Shown piece after piece: positions 11,873 through 22,320 of a stretch of 64,000 nt of DNA. The translations under genes were made by a program, and so were the position numbers. The notes beneath the pieces were generated by a model, which did not search any database, had not been told where the DNA came from, and saw nothing but the letters and a program-made list of their open reading frames with translations. Numbering within the stretch: the first letter of the stretch is position 1; each line of letters opens with the position of its first letter. Source of the stretch: Narthecium ossifragum (Eukaryota > Streptophyta > Magnoliopsida > Dioscoreales > Nartheciaceae); assembly GCA_963920575.1 (NCBI GenBank), contig OY986973.1, forward strand, positions 6,737,054-6,801,053. Reading direction: 5' to 3'.

Positions 11873-12045
11873 CAGCCCTTCGGAGCCACCCGAGTTGGTC
11901 AGCGCGGCTGCTCAAACTTATGGAATGAAGAGTACGGTTCGAATCCGGATTACCGATTGATGAGTGCATGAAAGTGTACTCTGTTAGCCTTATCACCAAC
12001 CCAATTGCTGGATTCTTCATCCTTAATTAGCTCTTTAGTATTGTT
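11873..12045 (+). mobile_element. Possible tRNA-derived SINE
   Basis: A sequence resembling the internal RNA polymerase III promoter is visible: an A-box-like GAGTTGGTCAGCGCGGCTG at about 11892-11910 and a perfect B box GGTTCGAATCC at 11936-11946. The spacing is tRNA-like, but there is no acceptor stem that would make a tRNA gene. A tRNA-unrelated body and a T-rich stretch follow to about 12045. No target duplication could be fixed, so the ends are approximate. Confidence 0.4.
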
Positions 12046-12094
12046 TTTAGACTTATATGATGCTTTACAAAGCTTGTTGAATGCAGGAAATAGG

Positions 12095-12560
12095 AGTCAA
12101 AAGAAGCAAAGAAGGCGAAAAGATCTGGTACCTGCACCTGCAAACGTCGCCCGGGTAGGAGTGAGCACTAAACTCAGTAGGGTTCTACTCTACGCCACAC
12201 ACAAAGAAGGGGAAACTGCAACTGAACTAACTCTGTGCCAAGTACTGAGGCCTGCCAAGGACCCCATAAATCCCGTCAATAACCCGAAGGGTGCCTGTCC
12301 AAAGTACGTCTCCGACAGCCACTGTTCAAGGGTGGACATTCTCCGACATTCCTGACACAGGGTGGACATGACGATACCAGTAGGACACCCCTCTCCAAGC
12401 GGGATCTCCACACTTGGCGGAACAACCGTGGTTATGACAACCAACTCTCAGTACTCCAAGCAACAGAGCTAACACAACCTCAAACAACAGACTAAAAGCA
12501 CTACAGTCAAACCCTAGGCATTACATGGGTCAACTTCAAAGATTAAACTGTACCTGCTAA
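12095..12560 (-). repeat. Fragment of a gypsy LTR, minus orientation
   Basis: This segment matches the inner part of the LTRs elsewhere in the window. The CCTGCAAACG, then GGGTAGGAGTGAGCRMTAA, then TAGGGTTCTACTCTACG series also occurs at about 18535-18600 and 29805-29870, in the same order and orientation. The LTR ends are missing, so it is a remnant. The next 450 bp (12561-13013) contain no recognisable gene. Confidence 0.55.
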
Positions 12561-13013
12561 GAAGAAACCAGATAATGTGTCATACATCATTGGAAAGCTC
12601 TAGAAGTCTAGTTTATGGAAAATTCTACGGTTTGGATTCCGAGTTTCCTAAAATAAGTTACAGCATTTTTAGTACCAATGGCGCAGTGCTGAGAAAGAAG
12701 TTGAAATTTTAGAATTAAAAGATCAATCTTCTTTGCATTAAAAGATCGATCTTCTGTATGTCTGAGATTGGAGAACAATTGGATGCAAAGCAAAAAGGAG
12801 AACCTTCATCTCCATGGCCGAGTAAATCCTCAAGGCATGGTGGATGGATGACTGAGCAAGAACGACGGTTTCTTCTTCATCGATGGTTCATGTTTTGATC
12901 TTCATTGTTTAAACTCTATATATGTATTGGATCTTTACAGATTGCTATATGGTTGAACATTATTATAACTCCAGTCATGCTTCTTTTATGATATTGTGAT
13001 CCCATAGTTATCT

Positions 13014-14111
13014 TGTGAGGACATGTCCCTCTACTCCTGGGTCGACCGTCTGGGTCGGACCCGTGGCTCGTTTGCTTGTTTCGCGTCGAGCGCGTGATCT
13101 GGTGGTTCGCTTTGTTTTGTGGGCCGCAAGGGCAATTTGGTAAATTACACATTGCCGGTTTTTTCACACCCGCATGTGCACACACTGACCGTGTTTGTGT
13201 TAATGTTTGCTTAGAACAGTTAGGTGAACCCGGGATCAGAAGATCCGGACTTAGGCTTGTGTTCTAGGCCAAGTCTAGCTTTGTGCACAAAAGGATCGAT
13301 CTTTTCTTGCTAAGAAGATAGATCACTTGGTGCCAGAAGGTCAAGTGCATCATCATGAAGGATCGACCTTTCCTCGATCATTCATAAGTCGGTTCATCCG
13401 TCTACAAAACGGACCCAACCCACTTCTCTTTTCTCCTTTAGAAATACGTCGTTCTTGAACTCAGATCTGGCGAGATTTCGGAGGAGATTGAGGACGATCC
13501 TAGGCTCAGCAGTACATATTGAAGCTGCTCTAGTCTAGGTAGGGATGCTACCTACTTGCTTTTCTGGTTTTGAGAGTTTTGAGCTTGCCCGTGTTTGTTT
13601 TGAGTATATCTCCATGCATGCTTGTTGGTTTTTAGTGTAAGTACCAGTTTTGCACTCGTGGTCCTTCGTACTACTAGATCCCAGGGTTTTGTGGGGTTTG
13701 GTAGAGTTTTTTGGTGGTATTTTTCCTTCTCCGGTTAGTCGGAGAACCCATAGGATCGATCTTTCTTGAGAAAGGATCGATCATTCTTGGGGCGTCATGC
13801 CTGGCCCGTGCATGATCGATCTTCTGGCAAGGATCGATAATCTTGGTGGCTGGGAGGTGTTTTCGTCGGTTTTTGCCCGCGGTGCTTTGCATGTGCGGGT
13901 TTTCGTTACCACTTTATACCTTATACATATGATTAAGCATGTTAGCCCCATAATGAGGGGTAGTGGTGAACCGGGAGAGTGATGACTTCCAGGATATGTA
14001 GATAGCTATGTTGTATTGTTAGTTGTGTTTGCCGAGGTTGCTTCCTGTAGCATGTTGTTCTTCTGTGAACTGGCTGGCAGTTGGTGGGGTTACCACTGCA
14101 GCAGTTCCTTG
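13014..14111 (+). repeat. Truncated gypsy LTR, plus orientation
   Basis: It begins TGTGAGGACATGTCCCTCTA, the 5' end of the LTR family seen complete at 54726-56914. It keeps the same order of landmarks: a TTTGGTAAATT segment, a GATCGATC array, a GGGGCGTCATGCCTGGCCCG segment, GCCCGCGGTGCTTTGCATG, and a GTTAGCCCCATAATGAGGGG segment. It stops abruptly at about 14111 after CACTGCAGCAG, about 1.1 kb short of a full LTR, exactly where pararetroviral sequence starts. The truncation suggests a deletion or recombination joined the two. Confidence 0.7.
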
Positions 14112-15139
14112 GCTTGAAAAGCAAATTGTTAGCAAAATTCTCCCAATTGTTTTCTTTCAGTAAGTGTATGAGACTTTAACTGATTTTTAAGCTTTATGTC
14201 ATTGCATAAGCTTAATTCTTCATGGACACAAGCATTTATTAATGCTCCATAAGTATAAGAAGCATAAGGAACCACTCCACTATTTTGTTCTCTTATGTAA
14301 TTTCTAACTCTTTCGGCGAAAAGATTAAGAAGACCGTCTATAAATTTAGACTTCCAATGAGTGCTATTAGCATCATTGAGTTGCATAACCCTGTTAATAA
14401 AGGTATCTTGTACCAGCGAAAATGAGTAAGGGTTGGACATCTAAGGTTTTGAAGAAGTGTCTAAGTCATTTCCCTTTGACCAGTAAGATTACCGGTAAAA
14501 TGGTCAACTATAGTTAACACAAGAGTATAGACAGCATCGGTTTGTTGTTGACTATACTCAATTTTAACAGCTGAAAGAATTTCTGTGCGTTGATCAGGAG
14601 TGCCATTCTTTCAGGCTTCCCGTGAAACCACAAGTAAGAAAGGAGGCAATATTAGTATCAGGATTACCATTATTCTTATAGATGGTAGCATACATCATCA
14701 TTCGATGAGCCATGTTATAGATTTGATGATTACTCATGCCAACTATGTTCCATTCATAGATGTTACGACTAGAGTAATCTTGTTGAATAAATGTATCATT
14801 TTCTTCAAATAAAACATCCATCGGAGAATGACGTTTGTAATAGAATTTCTCGATATTACGAGGTCTATTCTCGATTTTATTTATATTTTGAAACTGTTTT
14901 TCTGTTTCAAGTATCTCATTAATAGAATCAGTATCAGAGATATTTTCTGAGAATTCAGGCTTTGAATTATCATCTGAATCGTCCTTGTTAAGGACCTGAA
15001 TTTTAGCTTGTATGAATTGCTTACTTAGAGATTCTATTATCTCTTCTTTTATTTCTTTTTCTAGTTTAAAGTCAGAAATTTCTAAACTTGGCTTGATAGA
15101 AGGTTTAGCAGTTATTTTTAGAGTTTTATCTTTAGCCAT
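14112..15139 (-). pseudogene. Pararetroviral capsid-like region remnant
   Basis: The open stretch 15139-14594 starts with a Lys/Glu-rich acidic segment and passes into a capsid-like domain with a Tyr-Glu-Trp-Asn block and a Gly-Phe-Thr-Gly block near its end. After a disrupted part, 14440-14129 continues the capsid-like domain, with Trp-Lys-x-Lys-Phe-Ile-Asp-Gly-Leu followed by a Leu-Cys-Asn-Asp-Ile-Lys-Leu-Lys block, as in petu- and florendovirus capsid regions. A stop at 14129 is followed by a few more coding-like residues up to the LTR junction. The zinc knuckle that should follow is missing. Confidence 0.7.
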
Positions 15140-15296
15140 ATGGAAATAAGGAATAAATTCCTCTAATTTATGAACAAGCTTGTCAACAGTTTGCTCTACA
15201 CGAGTTAACAGCCGGCCAATGACTTGTAAATAAACATTAGAGTAATTATTCTATTTAAAGAGTTTATTAAGCTCTTTAAGGATTTCATGTGTCGAT

Positions 15297-15653
15297 TCAA
15301 TGAGCCTTATAAAAGCCGTTGCCTCCTTCTAATTTAAGAGGCTCAGTAGGAGGATAAAGAGACCTCTTTTGAGTACAATTACTTGTTTTCCAGAACTTAT
15401 AATGTTTTTCAAGTACGTTAATACTCGCATTAATCTTTGGTTCTTGTTCATCAATATAATGATTCAAGAACCAAGGAACAAAGAATTGAATCTGATTTTT
15501 AGATTCAAGTTCTTGGTAATATAACTTTTTATAATGGTTATGTTGTTTTTTATCAAAGGTTGAAAAGAACCACTCTCTAAATTGTTTATTATAGAGTTCT
15601 TGAAATTCCTTATTATGGAATTTCCTGACATTGCCATTGGGCCTAAAATCCAT
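15297..15653 (-). pseudogene. Pararetroviral polyprotein linker region remnant
   Basis: A 118-residue open stretch lies between the movement-protein and capsid-like parts. It is rich in aromatic and charged residues and has no motif I can name. Its position and matching base composition place it in the same viral polyprotein. Stops separate it from both neighbours (15140-15296 and 15654-15864 are not open in one frame). Confidence 0.5.
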
Positions 15654-15864
15654 TTACAAATGGACGCTCATTTCGGAGTCTGTATTTGACTCTTTTTCAT
15701 ATATTCCATGAGGAATTTGAGATTCTGAAATTTGAATAGCTTGAACCGGAGTTCCAGAAATTGAGACAGATTTCCTTGAAGGAGTAGTTATATCCGTAAA
15801 TTTTATAATCCTATTAGGATCAAAAGTTATAATTACTTCTCCATCATCAGTTTGAGATATTTGG

Positions 15865-16536
15865 TCAATTTGTTAATTTAACAATTGGTCTAGGTGGGAC
15901 AGCGTTAGTTATTACCCAATTATCTGGGAAGTTAACTTTGTCCCATTTTATCTGTCTATTCGTAGCAATTCTAGAAGACAAAAGATTTGTTTCAATCAAA
16001 ACAGTTTTCCCCGGAGGAGTAAACTGTCTAGCTCTGGGAGCTAGGGTGCTAAGGACCTTGTAGTGGATCCTATAAACAATTGTAATAGTTTCAGAATGAG
16101 GTAAGAATTCATATCCATGTGTCTTAATATTAAGACTAGTAGCTTCCATAATATTAGGATCAGTCAGAGACATGCTTAGATTAGGATATACGTTGAAATA
16201 AACTGGTCCATGATTAAAGCTAGTCTCCATAATTCACATAAGGGATTGAGGCCAATTAGGACATCGAGCATCTCTCAGGCATGAGAGGATGGATGCGTTT
16301 ATTCCTTGCAAAGTGAGTGGTTTATAAGCCACTTGAATTAGTCCTATGTGGATGTAATTATATTTATCCATGTACGGATCTAAATCTTCTTCAGAGAGAA
16401 GTTTAACTGTATGGTCTCCTTGATCAACAGTTACAGTCTTTTCTACTATTTTTATCAATATTAGCGATTTTAGATCTAAAAAACCAATTTTATAAATTTC
16501 TTTATTAGGAACATTTGGGATAGCCCAGTTATTCAA
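15865..16536 (-). pseudogene. Pararetroviral movement protein remnant
   Basis: Two open stretches (16536-16234 and 16230-15865) lie in one frame and are separated by a single in-frame TGA at 16234-16236. Together they cover about 220 residues similar to the 30K-superfamily movement protein of caulimovirids, including the conserved block with a Gly-Ile-Asn-Ala core followed by Cys-Leu-Arg-Asp and an Asn-Trp/Phe pair. In living viruses this protein modifies plasmodesmata for cell-to-cell spread. The internal stop, and the loss of a clear continuation at 15865, show that this copy is dead. Confidence 0.7.
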
Positions 16537-16560
16537 GGCTTCTAATTCAGAAGGGAATTA

Positions 16561-17314
16561 TGCCAATTAGGCATTCTTCAATTTTTTTTGTCTTTTTTAG
16601 AATTAATTTTCCTTAGAACGGTGTAGTTGCCATGATTCTAGGGGTATATAGATTTAATCTTCGGAAAATGTAAATGTAAGGAGAATAGTTATATATTTTT
16701 CTTTCAATTTTTATAATTTTGTTTGCTAGTTTCAGTCAACAATTTGTATCAACTTCATTTTTAATCTAGACTCTTGCCTACTTCTTAAACTTACCTCTGC
16801 TCGTCTGCCAACGACTTAAAGGTCTTACCCTAACACCTACCCCGCCTAACGGTGCCACACGCGGCTTGGGTGACGATCCACAGAATCAGTTAAATGATAG
16901 GAAGAATCTAAAACAAAATGAAGGCATACGCGACTAGAAAGTTGATAAACATATTTATAAAAAAGAGAGAACATATACATAACAATTCTACTTGAATCTA
17001 CATTATTCCTAGATTAAATCTACACTACTCAACTACTCACACTTCATGGCTCCGATACCAGGAGGCGGGAGGGGGATTGATATTGATTAGATATCAATAT
17101 CTAAAGGATTGGCGCTCGATGCTATCGATCTAATATTATATCGATAGGTGGAACTAAACGATTAACGTTCCAGTCTTTAGGTATCATATCCAAAGAATAT
17201 CACTAAATAACAACTTTTTACATATATTTTACATATACACTTTTTATATATATATATTCCACTTATATTTATTGTGTATATATAATGTTAAATGAGAGAG
17301 GGAGAGAGTAAAAG
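16561..17314. other. AT-rich region upstream of the pararetroviral remnant
   Basis: No gene is seen. It may include viral leader sequence, because a tRNA-Met primer-binding-like site lies on the minus strand at 17048-17060. Further on there is a local palindrome around GATATCAATATC (17080-17105) and a TA-rich stretch at 17240-17290. The boundary between viral and host DNA cannot be placed. Confidence 0.35.
17048..17060 (-). other. Candidate tRNA-Met primer binding site
   Basis: The minus strand reads TGGTATCGGAGC, one base different from the TGGTATCAGAGC complementary to the 3' end of plant initiator tRNA-Met used by caulimovirids and many LTR elements. It lies about 510 bp upstream of the movement-protein remnant in the same orientation, which suits a viral leader. 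It could equally be the leader of a decayed retrotransposon. Confidence 0.35.
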
Positions 17315-18133
17315 TAGGGGTGTCCAAAAATCCCAAATAGCCCGGCCCGGGTATTGATTGTGATATGCTATTTTAGTGCTTCAACAGTGGATGTTTGCTT
17401 AAACATAAAGAAATGGAGTTGATGCCTTGGTGGGGGGGTTCCAGCGAGAGGAGATGGTGGCCGCGGAGCATCGCAGCCTCCACACCGCAGTCCTCCGCCT
17501 CCTCCCATTGATGTGGTCGCCGACGATCCTGGTCGTCGGGTTCCACGCCTCGCCGGAGAGCAGGGTCCCCTCATCCATGACGCCGGGGAGCAGGGTTCCA
17601 CGCCTCGTCGGAGGAATGGAGGAGTCGATCCCGTAGCGAAGAGCGAGCTTGTGGTTTCGTCATTGGAGGGGTGAAGGAGCCGATCTTGAGGCGAAGAGCC
17701 GATGGAGGAGCTGCTATCTCTCTCCCGCCCCTCGGATCTAAGTCCGGCACTGCTTCGCTTCCTCGCCGAGACGATCCCGGCGGTGGGCCCGTTCTCCGAT
17801 CTGGAAGCCGATCTCCGCAGTCGGTGCTCCGATCTTTGAGGCATCCCTCATCGATCTCAGTCGAAAGCTCTCGACCGCGGACCATGCCGCTCGATCCTCT
17901 AACGTCTGCAGCCTCATCAGCACTGTCGGCTCCGTCCTAGTTCAGCTCGTCGCCCTAACTCCGTCCTCGTCCAGCTCGTCGTCCCTCAGCGACTGCTTCC
18001 GGCCGACCTACCATGCCGTCACATTAAAAAAAAAAAAGAACCGTGAACCCGCCCCGGTCCGGTCCAGCCCGCTCTCAAAGAAGGGCAGGCCCACACCTGG
18101 GCTGGACCGGGCCCGCCCATATGGACACCCCTA
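17315..18133. mobile_element. hAT-type non-autonomous element, 819 bp, perfect 8-bp target duplication
   Basis: The left end begins TAGGGGTGTCCAAAAATCCC and the reverse-complemented right end begins TAGGGGTGTCCATATGGGC. Both are flanked by AGTAAAAG (17307-17314 and 18134-18141). Subterminal parts carry GGCCCGGGC-like motifs at both ends. The middle (17400-18010) is GC-rich with open frames in several directions and no recognisable domain; it may be a captured host fragment. No transposase is encoded. Confidence 0.75.
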
Positions 18134-18164
18134 AGTAAAAGAGAGGGGAGATGGTGAGTGCGTT

Positions 18165-20195
18165 TGTCACACCCCGACCCAAAAAATCCATCCAGGACGG
18201 GCGTGAGGGTTCCTATCACTATTCACATCCAACCGGCGCGATACATTTGCGGAAAATAGAGATAAACTTAAACAATTTAACTTCCAGAGATAAAGCTGTA
18301 ATTCAATTCATAAATGCATCAAGTTGTACTGTTTAAACATCTGATACAATTTCTTATCAAACTCCTCCAAGGGAAAGATATTATACATATAATCCAAAAA
18401 TCCTCGAAAGATGTTTATAAGTTACAAAACTATCAAAAGTACAACAGTCATCCTGCAGCAACCTCAGACGCCTCTGGAAGTAGTCGCGCCGCCAAAAGCT
18501 GATCCCGCCGGCTCTACTGAGGAAGAACTGGCGCCTGCACCTGCAAACGCAGCTCGGGTAGGAGTGAGCGATAAGCTCAGTAGGGTTCTACTCTACGGCA
18601 TACTGAAAGGAGGAAAACAACAACAGTGATGTCTCCCCGCTCAAGTCTAAGGAATGCCACGGGGTCCCACAAACCCTGTCGACTCCCCAAGGGATCCTAC
18701 TCTTCTCAACCAACTACGCTGGGAACATCAACCAACACGCTGGGAGGAACAAGAACAGGAACTAGTAGGATCACCATTACCCAGCAGGAAACCACTGTCT
18801 GGGGACCATGTCAGGGACATCGACAACCATCCTTAGTACTCGGCCTTGGGAAGACACCACGACCTCTAAACCTCAAAGCAAAGGTATTAGCCAACTATAG
18901 CACATCCTCAATAACATGAGATTCCAATTAAATAATCACGTCCTAATCCTTACTACCCAGCCGCGGTCCTAAGGCTAGATCCGAGCTACCCGAGAGCCTC
19001 GAATCGGCGATCAACCCATCGCCCGCCTAACCTGATATGCCTCTAATACACACAGTGTATGAACCTATGCAAACATCTATCCTAGATGTCTCTATATGCC
19101 ACAACATCAATTGTAGGTTCAACAGTTATACAATAGCCATCAGCACTCGCCGGCAACGGGCTAAAGTTCCACAATGCCACGTTAGCTAACACTCATAGCT
19201 AGCTAACAGTGACGGTCGACCGTGAGGCGGAATGGAAAAAGAGAGGGAACCGCGGTCGATCGGGACATCGACCGTGGGAGGCAAAAAACACGACAGAGCC
19301 TCACGGTCGATGCAACGGTCGACCGTGAGGCTAGGAAAAAGCGTATCAATGCTGGACGGTCGACCGTCGAGCCTAATGTACAGTTCCTCAGAACAGTGCC
19401 GGAAATCCAATTTCTTGGATTTGAATGATCAAATCTTGTTGGAAATCGATGAAACTTTACATGCATGCATAATAAATGATGGGGAAACCATTGGTGCGAA
19501 GAAAACACGATTTTGATGGTTAAATCTCCAATCTATGTCAAACGGCCAAAAACCGACAAAACGGCTATAATACGGGAATCGTCCGATAAAATACGGAAAT
19601 CAATTGATAGGAATACTAGAAGCAAGCTATAATACATGTGCAAACAGCTACACAACATTCTATCAAGTATTCCTACATCGAAAACACAATAAACCTATCC
19701 TAGGAGAACCCGATCACAAGATCGAGGTAGAAACACATACTTGATCAAGTAGGGCAGCTCCTCCACGCGTCCCCCAAGATCGATCGCCAAGATCCGCTCC
19801 TCAAAGATCGCGCCTCCAAGCCCTAGCTCAACCGATAGGAGAGAGAAAGAGAGAGAAATGGAGACAACGACAGGAAGAAGAAAAGAGAGAGAAAGGGGCA
19901 GGCTATATATAGAGATCAGGACCGATCTCGGCCGTCCAATTCAATCTTTCCCGATCGAGCTCCGATCTTCCGATCGAAAGCACCCTTAGGGTTCTAATCA
20001 TTCACATACATCAATCCAAGGCCGTGTGTGTAACGCGGGTGTGAAACTGATCACCAGGGGGCATATTTACCAAAATGCCCCTGGGTAAAAAACTACCATA
20101 CGATCGCCCAATCGTACCCGACGCGGAATCAAACCATCAGGAAAATGACCCTCGATCCACGCGGTCGAGCCAGGTCAAAGGGACGGGCCCTAACA
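18165..20195 (-). repeat. 3' LTR of the gypsy element (2031 bp)
   Basis: It matches the other LTR almost throughout, including the TGTCACACCCC end (plus-strand reading) and the GGGACGGGCCC end, here followed by TAACA instead of TCACA. A deletion at about 19208 removes 341 bp present in the partner, including two to three palindromic modules. The upstream coding end carries the GGACGAAATTC motif common just before the polypurine tract of this lineage; the tract itself is degenerate. Confidence 0.88.
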
Positions 20196-20329
20196 ACCTA
20201 ATAACCTTAAAAAGAATTTCGTCCTGAAATTCAATAAGGATGAAGTCGGGGAAAACAATCAACTAGACCTACCTGCACAAGGAAAGCCACAAACTAGGGG
20301 TGCCAACGCCCACAACAAAAAACTACCTG

Positions 20330-20914
20330 CTGGGGTGAACAGTTGGGGAAACTCCCGACGCATGCGATTCTCTCGCTCCCATGTCAAACTCTCTGCGCTG
20401 CCATGCCTCCATATGATCATCACCAACGGTATCGCTCTGCCTCTGAGCACCTGATCCCGTCTGTCCAGAATCTGCACTGGCTACTCGATGTAGGTGGCGT
20501 CCTCCTCCACCTCGATGTCATCGTGTCTGATCACGTTAGATGGATCTGGAATGTACTTTCTCAGCATCGATACATAGAATGTGGGGTGGACTGCTGACAT
20601 GTGCAGGGGTAGAGCCAACTGGTAGGTGACTGCTCCAACGCGTCTGACGATCTCAAAAGGGCCTGTGAACCTCGGCGCTAGCTTGCCTATGCTACCAAAC
20701 CTAATCGATCTTCTGCGCAGAGACACCTTCAGTAGCACTCTGTCGCCAACTGCGAACTCCAGGGGTCATCGCCTGCGATCTGCGTAGCTCTTCTGCCTAC
20801 TCTGCGCTGTCAGGAGTCTCTGTCTGATCTGAGCCAACCTCTCTGACGACTGTCTGATAATGTCCGGACCGGTAAGGGACGCCTCCCCAACCTCCGTCCA
20901 ACACACAGGTGAGC
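20330..20914 (-). pseudogene. Integrase C-terminus and chromodomain-like tail of the gypsy element
   Basis: Frames 20960-20766, 20738-20481 and 20477-20259 together give the integrase C-terminal GKLAPRFTGPFEIVRRVG block, the LHPTFYVSMLRKY-type block (here VHPTFYVSMLRKY), and a tail with PVQILDRRDQVLRGRAIP then WERENRMRREFPQLF. That tail is the chromodomain of Tekay/Del chromoviruses, thought to steer integration by binding histone marks. Stops and frame changes are present. The 3' leader to the LTR follows. Confidence 0.8.
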
Positions 20915-21210
20915 GACATTGTCGCGCCCCGGCCCGGAAGACCCACCCGGACCGGGACACGAGGGGGGGTTTCCAACATCTACTAACAATAACTGGCGGA
21001 AACAGTTACATCAAGCAGTCAGAGGACAGAAGTAAATCAAAAAAATACGAAATAAGATGGAATGGAAAGTTAACTAAGAGATCTACAACTCTTATTCTCA
21101 TCACAACCCAAGAACATGCACGTACTGGCCGGAAAACTCGCCGCAAGCCGGCTGTTCTTCAAGAACAACAGAAACCGGAAAATCCGATATTAATCATGCA
21201 TAAATCCTAC

Positions 21211-21222
21211 TGGTATCAGAGC
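21211..21222 (+). other. Primer binding site inside the rearranged element
   Basis: TGGTATCAGAGC matches the initiator tRNA-Met complement perfectly and is on the plus strand, opposite to the orientation of the element's outer ends. The sequence just before it is not a canonical LTR end, indicating a deletion or rearranged junction. Confidence 0.7.
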
Positions 21223-21539
21223 ATAGGTTGTAGATCCCAGGGAGTAGGATCAGGATGCGGTTGAGATGAGCGTGGGTTGGGATGGTTCTAGGGTTAGAAC
21301 ATCCCTGTTTGCTTGTCTTTCTTTTCCGCTGAGTGTGTTTGCTTCTCCTTGCTGAGTGCTGTTGTTGTGATCTTTGACGAGTGGAACTCGTGTTTCTGTT
21401 ATTGCTACCGATGGCGGGGCATGCTGACAGTCCTCCCAGTTTGGGCCGAGGCGAGTCGCCCGAGGCGAGCGCTGCCCGGCAGGCTTCTGGGACCGAGGAG
21501 CATCAGCGCCAGACCTATGTACCAGTAGCATAGGCAGAC

Positions 21540-22246
21540 TCAGCGATGGGCAGCGAGGTAGAGTTTCCCTCGCCAGTTGTTAGGCGTTCCTTAGCCACTG
21601 AGGTTCTCAAGTTCCGACATTTGGACCCGCCGAGGTTCAACGGTAGTAGTGGAGACCCGTAAGCGGCTGAGGAGTGGCTCGAGGGAGTCACCAGCTTGCT
21701 CGACCTTCTGTTTGTCGAGGACGACTCCCTCCGGGTCAGACTCGCGGCGCTCCAGCTTGAGGGAGGTGTTGAGCAGTCTCAGAGGTCTCATGGTCAAGAG
21801 ACCAGCGCAAGAGACCCGCACAGCAACAACTGCAGCCTGACCAGGGCAACCAGCTTCTTCTGATGGTAGGACCCACCCAGCAGGCTTCCTGGGAGGGAGG
21901 CCAGGGGCTACAGTCGGAGCGTGGACCAGCACTGTGTTTCCACTGCCAGCAGCCAGGACACTTCCGCAAGGACTGTCCGCTGCGGAGCGCGCAGGGTGCC
22001 GCACCGCAGGGAGGTCAAGGCGGAGGGTCTTGGGCTGGGCAGGGGCAAAGAGATGGAGTTGGGCGAGGCCGCAGCGGAGGCAGCGCCAGAGCGGATCGCG
22101 GGGGACAGGTGTTTGCCCTACCTGATCGCCCCTACGCTGACGAGGTGCAGCCGTCCTACCAGAGCTACCTGTCTCGGCAGCCGCTTCCACTGACCATATT
22201 ACCGTCCGTCTCCAGAGGTATATTTCTTTCTTTTCCTGTCTTCTAG
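21540..22246 (+). pseudogene. gag of the non-autonomous element
   Basis: Decayed capsid sequence at 21590-21775 (FRHLDPPRFNGSSGDP, then AAEEWLEGVTSLLDLLFVEDD) is homologous to the gag of the surrounding autonomous element. The frame 21863-22246 has one zinc knuckle CX2CX4HX4C (CFHCQQPGHFRKDC) and a Gly/Arg-rich tail ending near YLSRQPLPLT. It stops only about 70 bp before the polypurine-like tract, so no pol gene ever followed in this structure. A TAA at about 21661 and frame changes show decay. Confidence 0.75.
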
Positions 22247-22320
22247 TGTAGTTGTTTTGTTGTTTCCGAGCCCTACCTTTATCGAATCTCGGGACGAGAT
22301 TTCTTTTAAGGGTTTTAGGA

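Larger units (their letters stand above)
14112..16560 (-). mobile_element. Endogenous pararetrovirus (Caulimoviridae) fragment
   Basis: On the minus strand, from high to low coordinates, the segment carries movement-protein-like, linker and capsid-like coding sequence, in the order found in petuvirus/florendovirus-type ORFs. Several frames are interrupted by stops. The zinc-knuckle, protease, reverse transcriptase and RNase H regions that should follow the capsid are absent, because the sequence is cut at 14111 by an LTR. Base composition is clearly more AT-rich than the neighbouring LTRs. This is a non-functional genomic fossil; assignment to a genus would need a phylogeny. Confidence 0.75.

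Noticed and set aside
11892..11946. Possible tRNA gene
   Set aside because: A and B boxes are present but no acceptor stem or anticodon arm folds; better explained as a SINE.
17368..17940. Overlapping open frames of 60-158 residues
   Set aside because: They lie inside the hAT-type element, exist on both strands, and reflect GC-rich composition.
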